A DNA stretch of 64,000 nt, taken from NCBI GenBank assembly GCA_018398585.1, contig JAGTTD010000015.1:6701001-6765000 (forward strand), written 5' to 3'. The notes beneath the pieces were generated by a model, which saw only the letters and a list, made by a program, of their open reading frames with translations, ran no database searches and was not told the origin of the DNA. The stretch is from Simmondsia chinensis. Taxonomy: Eukaryota; Streptophyta; Magnoliopsida; Caryophyllales; Simmondsiaceae. Shown here in pieces: positions 55,485-64,000 of this stretch. Within the stretch, counting starts at the first letter, position 1; every line of letters starts with the position of its first letter. The position numbers and the translations under genes are program-made.

Positions 55485-58400
55485 TTATTGAGCTGCTTTA
55501 GAAGGAGGTAAAGTCCCGAAAACCTTGTCCCAAAGAGAAGAAGTAATGCCAAAGCCCTTGTTTTGGATCCGAAAGTGATGATTCAAGTGGTATTTCTGTC
55601 GCAGTGACATACACACCCATCAAATTATTGCTTAGAAAGGATAGTTTATGTAAGTAATCAAAGAAGATATCAGTAACACATGCATATGTGCTAATATAAT
55701 CATAAGTGGACAACCACAATCATCAAAGATATTCCCCATCTTCCAACATAATGGTAACCGAGGGAAGTGGCAATTACCGTAAGTACAATCAAAATCTGTT
55801 TAAATATGTTATCTAAACTATCATCTAAAGATTTACTTTATTGAGGGAAGAATAATGAAACCGTGAAATCAGATAAAGATTGTTACATAATGAATTTGAG
55901 CAAGCCATCTGCAATTGGCTATTACGTACCGTATGATGACATCTATAATGAAGTCTTAAGGTTGGAACAGTTGCAACTACCCTGCCCCAGCTAGAGGGTA
56001 GCCGAAGTTCGAGTCTCATCTCCCCATCCCAATGTAAAATGCAAAAGGTTGCTCTTCCTTAAAAAAGGACTCCTAAAGCCTTTATTTACCCTTCTGAGAA
56101 AATGACATTCACGTATGTCATATTTTATATAATTATTAACATATTTATATGTTGAAAACTAAAGGGATATGAAAAATATGGTTGTATGAATATTCAATTT
56201 TTTGCAAAAATAAGCTTTAAAAGCAATTCATGTTCCCCTATAGAGTCCAATGTACAATCGCCGCAAAAGTATAACTTAACTACAGGTGACCATGAGCTGC
56301 ATTTTGATTCCAATAGTTGAAAGGGTTATGTAAGAAATTAGAGAAAATGATTGCAAGACAACTGTGGAATTCTCGATTAAGCGCACACACTTGTTACGTA
56401 AAAATTGAATATCATTACCCAGCAAATACAACGCCTACTTTATCAAACCATCCTTTGAAGTATTAGCCACCATTCATATACCAAAGGAGAAAGGTTATGG
56501 CAAATTGCTTTTGCTTCACCATGTCCTTGCACCTAGTCAATAAACATAAGGGTTATTTACGCCATTAGTCCCTCTACTTCGACCATTGTATTAGTTTGGT
56601 TCCTCATCTTTTTATTGTGTCAATTTAGTCCTTATATAGTTAAAATTGTTCCAATCAAGTCCAAATCCAAAATTAATGTCAATTTGTAATTGAAATTATT
56701 AATGTTAATTAGCATTTGTATATGCTTTCCAAGTCAAGAAATAAGCCCCTGCATATCTTTTCACTAATTTCTAATTGAAATTTAACATTAGTTAGATACA
56801 AATTAACATTAATGTTAAAATTGGACTTGATTGGAAGTAATTTCAATTATACAAAGACTAAAATGACATAATTAAAAGTTCAGAGACTAAGGCTCCATTT
56901 GTTTCGGGAGAATTACTTTTCCCACGGAAAACCTTTTCCGCCATGGAAAATGCAATTCCCCTGAGGTTTTCCGTTGTTTGTTTCAACGGAAAATATGGTC
57001 TTATCTTACGATATTCCTTGTTTGGTTTAAAAGAAAACATCTTATATCAATCATCTTATACCTAGTCATAGGACAAATAAGTAGCAATAAAATATATTAA
57101 AATTATCTAGACTACGTGTGCTAGTGAAAAAGTTTATCATTTAATAAAAAAGTGGGGAAATCATTACTAAGGTACCTGAGGTTTGAGCATTTATCACATA
57201 TCCTGATATTTTAATATATACAATGAGGTACTCTGAATCTAAATATTTTATTAGGTACCCTATGTCAAAATTTGATAATTGTTTGTAAGAATCTGACCAA
57301 ATTTATACAAAATGCTAATATAGTACATAATTATGATGATATTTACAAGTAATGTCAAACTTTTGAACAAAAATGCAACAAACTAAAATGAAAAGTTCAT
57401 CGAATGTTGATGTAAACAGTCTAAATATGGCCGCAATTATATGCCATATTAGCATTTTTTGACAAAAGATCATCAAATACTAATGAGGATACTAATATAT
57501 TGTCAGAATCATGTTCTATTTTAGTATTTTCTAACAAAAATCTATCGAATTTCAACAATAGGCACCTGATTGATAAAATTTTACAACTTTAAAGTACTTA
57601 AATTACAAATTTTTCAAACCTCAATGTACCCCTTGTATATATTGAATAGGGTACCTAGGTAATAAGTGGTCAAACCTAAGAATACCTAAATAATAATTTT
57701 CCTAAAAATATATATCAAAAGAAAGCATTTTCCGAAAAGAAAACTATACTCTATAAATAGTTTTTTGGTACTTGGTTTGATGTAACATTATTTCCTAATC
57801 ATAGTATTCACCATAGCGTGAATAGATAAATATCTTTCAAATATAAAATATCACTTAGGAACGAAAATCAAATGGAACCACATAATTCACTTAAGGATTT
57901 GGAGCTGACTGATCATTCTTCGTCCAATTCTTGTCCGACACTATTACCTCTAGCAATCCAAGATCTCATTTAGTTTATTTTGGTCTGATCTATATTCAAA
58001 CTAACGTATACCTTCGAAATTTTTTGAGTTGATTGGAATGATGACTTCTCTTCTTTCGAATGTCATTTTCTCCCATTTGAAGGAAAAGTTTTTCCCTTGG
58101 AAAATCTTTTCCGTCACAAAACTCACGCCAAACAACGGAAGTGGGAAAAACCAATTCCGGGAATGTGTTTTTCGCGCGAAACAAATGGAGCCTAAATTGA
58201 TACAGTGAGAAAAATAAAGGGACTAATAGTGTAAATAACCCTAAAAATAATTGTTTCCAATAGTTGCAGCACACATGCATAAAGGGTGCAAAACAATGGA
58301 AAAGAAGAGAATGATTTCGCTCATGAAAGTCAAAGGGATCATGAACATCCCATTTAGACATGTCAGCATTAACAAGCAATGGAAGCAGAATAACAAAGAG

Positions 58401-61400
58401 AAAAACTAGTTACCTTGAGATTCCGAGGAATGTCACTTGACGGCTGTCCATGATGCAAATAGTAGTGAGTGACATCGTACATCACGTATCCCAATAAACC
58501 ACCTCCAAATAAAGCAGGAGTAGTTGAAGGGGTTGCGAAAAGCTTGATCAAATTCCAAAACTGGACAAGAAAGTAATGAATCAGTATCGAAACTAAGCGT
58601 TGAATATGATCCACTTCTGTGTACTCCTTAACTAGACACTTTAATTCATTACTTAAAGCTATCTAACATGCAGTCAAAAGTAGCCAGCGGAAGTGAATTG
58701 AAAGCGTACTTGCCAAAAATAGGCATCATGGAAGCAAAAAGAAAAGAAAATATGTTCTTTTTTCAGTTCTTTTTCACTCTCAAGCTATCTATATGTTTTT
58801 TTACTGATAGTGTGCCATTTACATTGCAAGCACCATGGAAGAAAATAAAGGTAGTTACATAACACAATAACGTGTGTACATAACATATTGTTAGATGTTA
58901 CAAAACAGTACTTTTATAATGACCTCCACAATGTATGTATTTTGTTTCTCTATATTTATAGATGTATTTATAAAAGAGTATAAAATCAATGATGCTAGGG
59001 CTATAAAATCAAAGTTTTGCAAACATAAGGCTTAAATTGCCTTAACAATCAAATGCTATTCTTACGCCTTATTATATCACATTTGAGACACCACGGTTCC
59101 CCGACACTACAACCACAACCGTGCAATTGCAAACCATGATTTAATTCCATAATTAAAACAAGGTAAATATTCTGAAAGACTAGTCAATTGACTTAGGCTT
59201 CAAAGCGAATGAGGCCACGATCCAATATTAAACACTGTCAAGGTTTAGGTTCAAGACAGAAGGTTCTACGATCAATCCCTTCTCCCCGAACCCTGCTTAA
59301 TTACCCCATGAAAAACTGAGGCTTTAGAATTAATAGGGGTGTGCAGAAAATGGTCTAAATTGTATTCTAAACTAGATTGAACTGTAATTTGCAGTTTCTT
59401 TATGTTTACAATTTAGATAACACCGTTTGTTTGAGAATTTTTGAAAATTTTGGTTTATGGTATAGGTCAGGTTTATAACCAAGCCTAAACTAGAAACCAC
59501 ATAAAACTGTAAGTACAAAGGCGCGGCTATTGATTGGCTCAACCATCCGAATAAGGACCAAGCGGCATTACAATTGACAACATATTCCCTTGACCTAATA
59601 TGACTTATAAAACAATTTCTTGCTTGTAACTAGACTAAAAATTTTGATACATACGATTTTTTTATGATTTTTTTACATAGATAACTAAGCTCGGAAGTTG
59701 TCAATATTTAACAAACTCAAAAACCATTTAAGTTGAAGGGATTGATAGATAAGAAAGTTCATTGGTCCAACCTCTGACTGATTAGAAGACTGATAAGGGT
59801 CTAAATGTCAAGCCAAACACCGTTCTAGTTCAGTCTTGCACTATGTTAGCTAGTATAGTTCCAATTTTGGTCCAAAGTGGTATTTTAACACTTTAGATAT
59901 GACATTATTCTGAATTTTGATCCAACTGCACCAAACCAAACACTAATAAAAATCCCAGTCAATGACCAAAGACCGAATCAAAAAGCAACTGTTTTGGCTA
60001 GAACTCTAATAACTGTTCAATCTGGGTTTTGGTCCATACCACCACTGTTTGACGACCCCTAACTAAAGAGGGCTGTTAGGATTGTCAATCATGTATGTAG
60101 TTGTTGACTAGATTCACACCACTTCCTCTATCACCAACCCAATTGTTGATGCTTACATGAAGTGAATCTAAATCTAATCCAACAAGAAAATTGTTGGATG
60201 CAATTCATTCTAGTATTCCTGTAGATCATGAAAATTAATCCAAATTCAAATTTGTTTACGTTTGCATATGTGAATAAGTTAAATCTAGAATCAAAAACAA
60301 ACTTTTATTTACATAATTGATGAACTATATTTACCATTTCTAATTTTTTAATTGCCTCGTCAATCTATTTTTCATCTTGCTAATAAACAAATAATTGTTC
60401 TATTATCATGCTCCAAATCCAAAACCAAACCAAACTGTAATTTGCTGTTTGGTCCATTTCAAAATAGTTAGGTTTAATTTGAAATTTTTTCCAAACTGCT
60501 TGGTCTTTTTGAATGAAAATCTAGGACAAACTGGACAATGTGCACTACTGCTCAACAAAATAGAGGGCATTGTCTCAGACCAACTGCGAAGTTGGTAGCA
60601 GTAAGAAAATCATCCACTTGACACAGAAAATAACATCACTACAAATGCTGCACGGCAGTGCTTGAACTCACTTGCTATATCTGCTAACCCAGATTACTAC
60701 CTCCTCCCCCCCCCCCCCCCCCCCCCCCCCCCGCCCTCTCTCTTTCTTCTTCTCACACAAAGAAAAAGGAAAAAAAAATATTAAGAACCCTCCTATCAAA
60801 TAATATAGACATACTGATACAGGAAGTCTGGATGTCAATGCACAAAGAAGTAAATGCCCAATATTAGGATTGGCAAAATCTAACACGACATGAAGATAAA
60901 GGATTCGGATCGGGATTTTTGAAGCCGGGTTGAATTTGAGATGACCCATTTAACCTATTTAGGTAATTCGGTTGAATTTGGGTTTGAGCAGGCCAACCCG
61001 TTTTCAAAACACTTGACCTATCTATATAATTGTGTTAGGTATTTAAGTGATACATTGTTGTTATTATATACATTTATGGTAGTTTAACTCACATAAAGTA
61101 ATTTGAATATATTTAGTAATGTTACTTTCATAGTTTAACAATTATTAAAATGCCATTGCCAATATCAACTATAACGTGTATTATTCACATGTTGTAAGTT
61201 CACAGAATAGCATTCAATGAAAAAAGTCACTCATAATTAATATTTGGGTTAGGCAAGGGTTGAGAGTTCGTAACCCATTAATAAATGAGCCGAGTTTGGG
61301 TTGACTCCATTTCTAAAACCCCTCCCATAATACAAACACAAATACAATACGACACATTTTCCAACCCAACCCAATATCAATATCACACTGTAGTACTAAT

Positions 61401-62587
61401 CTGAACATCCACATCTGACAGTATATGTGAGACACCATTGTTTCTGATGATGAGATATGAAGATGTAATTTTGTAAAAAAAAGTTAAAAACTTACAGGAA
61501 TACATAAAATAGCTGTCGCAGCTGGAGGGAAAACAAGGCGCAGTCCATCCATTGGGTGCTTGTGATGGCATCCATGTAGGAGATAATGCATGGTGTTTCC
61601 CCTAAAGAAATGCCAAAAAATGCAAGTCAGTGTTATGTTCCAAGCACAAAATAATTACAGAGAGATTTTTGATCTTATTTCTTCTGTCAGAAAGTGGCAG
61701 CCATGTACCAGTAGCTTCTTGTTTTGATGTGGAATAGGAACCGATGCAAAGTGTACTCAATCAATGTCCATATGAAAATACCAAATACCAGCATAAGTGC
61801 TATATCTGAGAGTGTGTGTCCCATTCGCAAAGACTTAGAAATGCACCAGCAGACAACTGGCAGCCAAATCACAGGAATCGCCCACCATACAGTGCGGGTT
61901 AGAGACTGTATCAAGTAGACAGGACTTAGTATTCTTGTTGGAGTTCTTAACAGAGAACGATCAGGAAAACATCTAAATGGATAAGAAGTATTTGATGCAA
62001 TATGTATCGTAACAAAAATCATTTAGAAAGTTTGGAGTTGGATCACAACATTACCTCCCAAAAATTACTTTCAAAGAAACGAGGACCTTCCTTGCTCACA
62101 ATAGGCTGGTGGACCCATTCCTGGTAATAATCCCCAAGATGCCCAACCTGTGAAAGAGTTGCAATAAGATTGCATAAAGGACAGAAAACAACCCATATTT
62201 ACATAACAAAAGACGCCATCTCCGAGAAGTCCATCTAAAATTACAAGTCGATATATACCAAGTACACTCAACTAACAACTACTAGTGTTCTAATCATGTC
62301 CAATTCCTTATCATCTGAATCATGTCAAACCTCATTGATGAAAAAGGGGAGCCCGGGAGGAAAAAGAAAGCAAAATGAAAGGAAAAGTTTGACTAGTCAT
62401 GAAAGGTCAAATATATCAGGTTCAAACCAAAGTCCTATCATATTTCATGAATGTTTGGGTTTCTCCAAGACTCTAAATATGTCAAGTTCAAATAACTACT
62501 AACTAAAGCAGTAGGAAAGCCCCAGTAAAACTCTACCTGAAAGACAAGAGGCTTATTCAAATCCACAGTGAATCCCTGTGCAACCAT
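55485..62587 (-). CDS. FAH1: Dihydroceramide/sphingolipid fatty acid 2-hydroxylase
   Basis: Six exons on the minus strand, all with GT-AG borders: 62587-62537, 62147-62055, 61905-61709, 61601-61496, 58560-58414, 55595-55485. Together they give 234 residues, close to the 237 of Arabidopsis FAH1, with the same start (MVAQGFTVDL). Plant enzymes of this class lack the cytochrome b5 domain of the yeast protein. Diiron-site histidine clusters are all present: HRFLFH (102-107), HYLLHGCHHKH (119-129), HYYLHH (181-186), HLNHH (201-205). Hydrophobic stretches near residues 55-68, 83-97 and 160-178 fit an ER membrane protein. It adds the 2-hydroxyl to very-long-chain acyl groups of ceramide. Introns 4 (2.9 kb) and 5 (2.8 kb) are swollen by MITEs. 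FAH1 or its close paralogue FAH2 cannot be separated here. Confidence 0.93.
55950..56080 (+). mobile_element. Possible tRNA-derived SINE in FAH intron 5
   Basis: A B-box-like GTTCGAGTCTC (56008) follows GGTTGGAACAGTTGCAACTA; the segment ends with CCTTAAAAAAGG. It begins exactly where homology to the BBE1-side copy stops. No target duplication identified. Confidence 0.4.
56888..58195. mobile_element. Harbinger-like MITE (middle of three nested)
   Basis: Ends GGCTCCATTTGTTTCG (56891) and CGAAACAAATGGAGCC (to 58192) are perfect 16-bp inverted repeats, again flanked by TAA. Subterminal parts share CGGAAAA/TTTTCCG motifs. Confidence 0.82.
57160..57705. mobile_element. TIR MITE (innermost of three nested)
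   Basis: Left end (TACCTGAGGTTTGAGCATTT) and right end (complement of TCAAACCTAAGAATACCTAA) are inverted; same family as 51655-52240. It sits within the middle element. Confidence 0.72.
59334..60061. mobile_element. Probable hAT-type MITE in FAH intron 4
   Basis: Begins TAGGGGTGTGCAG and ends GACGACCCCTA; interior repeats phrases such as CTAAACTAGATTGAACTG and CCAAACCAAACAC. Target duplication weak. A related stretch with CAAAACCAAACCAAACTG follows at about 60420. Confidence 0.45.
60706..60732 (+). repeat. C27 homopolymer in FAH intron 4
   Basis: Twenty-seven consecutive C, bordered by a CT-rich tract (60733-60755). On the minus strand, the FAH transcript strand, it is G27. Confidence 0.95.
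60857..61377. mobile_element. Intact hAT-type MITE in FAH intron 4
   Basis: Body 60865-61369 with ends TAGGATTGGCAAAATC and CATTTTCCAACCCAA, and a perfect 8-bp target duplication CCCAATAT at 60857-60864 and 61370-61377. Non-coding; sister copy of 44463-47170. Confidence 0.88.
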
Positions 62588-63640
62588 CTTGGACGGTTAT
62601 CGTGCCTAAAGTCATGTCATAAAACACATTAGATTAACACAAGGAGAACACTTATTACTAACAAATGGAAAAAAGGATGCAATAAAGCTGGTATTTCATA
62701 TTTCATCAGTAACTTTCCTTTTAAATGTTCTCTTTTCCAAGAACACCATGTTATTAGCACAATAAAACTTATCAGGCTGCAGATTTTACACACAACACAG
62801 TGATATATACTTGGTCACACAATAAAAAGAAAAGTAATGAATTTGCAACGAACATCAATTTGACTGAATTTTAATTACTTCTTCCTAAAGACCACACGTG
62901 GTCAAAAATTATTACAAAGTAACAATATCTTGTTAGAGAAGCAGTTTGTCAGCCGTCAAAACTGAGGATGCAAGAGATAGAATACTCCCTCATGTAGTGG
63001 CTTGGTTTCCACATTTTAATACATCAGCTCCAACAAAATGATTAGCACTAGTGACTTATTTCATCAAATAACAGAATAGTGCAGATGGAGCAAACTCTAA
63101 ATGAAGAGATGGAGTCATGGTAACCAACAAAAGAAAATCATGATGGATAAAGAAACATTTAGAGAAGTAATATCTAGGCATCGGCAAAGCAACATGCATT
63201 CCTAAAGTGGGTTTCAGAAAGATTAAAAATATGCAGTCTTATGCCAGCTTTTGTGGAGAGACTTATGACATCTAGGTGACAATAGGGGAAACTTATTGAT
63301 TGTTGCAAAGTCCATCTGTAGAGAAAATACCCTTTGCTTTCCATAGTTTGAAGTAAATATATTTTTTGTGTTATATCAAGCCCCAAATATTTTCGTATTT
63401 AAATTAAAGTCCTTGTTTGAAATAAAACAAATATATGTATTGGAAGAGATTCACCTACATGCAGCCTAAACATGCCAGGCTCAGAAGAAGCCAAAAAAAA
63501 AAAGGAAAATTCCGTCGCAAACTATATGATACCAAATGGATCATCAGAATTGATTTGTCAGTCTGTCCAAACCAACAATGACATGAATGTTCAAGGGGTT
63601 TTAGTGCTCAACTGGGGTTTTATATTACATTCCATGGATT
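62588..63640. other. 5' flank of FAH
   Basis: Immediately upstream of the FAH ATG (minus strand) TTTAGGCACGATAACC offers a possible acceptor at 62606, so a 5' UTR intron is likely. No first exon or TATA box can be fixed. No other gene recognised in this stretch. Confidence 0.4.
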
Positions 63641-63649
63641 ACTATTCTA

Positions 63650-63790
63650 CAACAACAACAACAACAAACCCAGTGCCTAGGCTCCCGCCTGAGCAGGGTC
63701 TAGGGGGTGAGATGGACGCAACCTTACCCCTTCAAGGTGCTACCTGGAGTGTGGCCTCCAACCCAAGAAACAAATGGTAGAGGCAGAGTA
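63650..63790 (-). mobile_element. Au SINE upstream of FAH
   Basis: CAA repeats, AACCCAGTGCC, CTCCCGCCTGAGCAGGGTCT, GATGGACGCAACCTTACC and AAGGTGCTACC are in Au SINE order; its 5' half is shortened. Confidence 0.8.
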
Positions 63791-63794
63791 CAAG

Positions 63795-63875
63795 TGAAAA
63801 GTACGAAAGTAAAAAATAGAAAGTAACAAGTAACAAGTAACAAGTAAAAAGTAAAAAGTAAGTTGACAACAAGAT
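63795..63875 (+). repeat. AAGTAACAAGTA minisatellite
   Basis: Ten-base units (AAGTAACAAGTAACAAGTAA, AAAGTAAAAAGT) next to the SINE. Confidence 0.8.
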
Positions 63876-64000
63876 AAAGTAACAAGAACGCTACAAGGCA
63901 AAGCAGCAAAAAACCAGCAACAAAATAGCAACCCTACCATCAACAATCAAGCAAGCAACTGTCAACATAACGTGAGAGCCTAGGGGTTCTACGCACTAGT

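Larger units (their letters stand above)
56547..58244. mobile_element. Harbinger-like MITE (outer of three nested)
   Basis: Ends GGGTTATTTACGCCATTAG (56550) and CTAATAGTGTAAATAACCC (to 58241) are inverted repeats flanked by TAA on both sides, the 3-bp target duplication of PIF/Harbinger elements. Lies in FAH intron 5. Confidence 0.75.

Noticed and set aside
730..62587. Alkaloid or specialised-metabolite gene cluster built around BBE-like genes
   Set aside because: Only two paralogous oxidases and one sphingolipid gene are present; there are no P450, methyltransferase or other partner genes in 64 kb.

Overview
This window is nuclear DNA from a repeat-rich flowering plant, most likely a eudicot. 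It has GT-AG introns, a six-exon fatty acid 2-hydroxylase gene, two berberine-bridge-enzyme-like (BBE-like) genes, six Au-SINE copies, Ty1/copia and Tat-type Ty3/gypsy retrotransposons, RTE and L1-like LINE pieces, and hAT and Harbinger-like MITEs. No species can be named from the sequence alone. Only three host protein genes look functional, all within about 2.4 kb of the left end or right of 53 kb. The rest is nested, decaying mobile DNA.

Layout. 0.6-2.3 kb: BBE-like gene 1 (+), then an Au SINE and a stray copy of the last exon of a fatty acid 2-hydroxylase gene (FAH). 3.5-15.3 kb: an AT-rich duplicated block, split by a small internally deleted copia element (3.9-6.15 kb, ending in a large palindrome), a tRNA-derived SINE, and a 6.5-kb copia element sitting inside an Au SINE. 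15.4-16.2 kb: L1-like LINE remnant. 16.2-20.8 kb: Tat-like gypsy element on the minus strand with an antisense gene. 21.5-28.4 kb: a second Tat-like element on the plus strand, also with an antisense gene. 28.4-33 kb: a third, truncated gypsy-type element carrying ordered satellite arrays. 33-34.7 and 41.8-47.9 kb: a second copy of the AT-rich block, interrupted by a 6.1-kb copia element (34.7-40.8 kb, with a TRIM inside its 5' LTR), a gypsy LTR and a hAT element stuffed with a SINE and LINE pieces. 49.6-53 kb: a near-solo copia LTR and MITEs. 53.3-55.0 kb: BBE-like gene 2 (+). 55.5-62.6 kb: intact FAH gene (-), convergent with BBE-like gene 2, its introns packed with nested MITEs.

How the parts relate. 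The two BBE-like genes are paralogues, about 91% identical in protein and without indels over the shared 535 residues. Both keep the two flavin-linking residues (His115, Cys179) and a small gatekeeper (Val182), so an active, oxygen-using secreted flavoenzyme is likely. Both have lost several residues that define the characterised monolignol-oxidising members. The duplicated segment runs from the BBE promoter through the 3' end of FAH, with its far breakpoint inside FAH intron 5. The left copy therefore carries an orphan FAH exon 6, while the right copy keeps the complete gene. FAH makes 2-hydroxy acyl chains of sphingolipids in the ER; nothing suggests a shared pathway with the BBE-like enzymes, so their proximity looks like simple linkage.

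No wholly new molecular system was identified. The items most worth a second look are the unusual BBE active-site signature, the duplication breakpoint in FAH, the antisense genes of the two Tat-like elements, the satellite arrays at 31.3-32.5 kb, and the palindromic LTR end at 5.9-6.15 kb.
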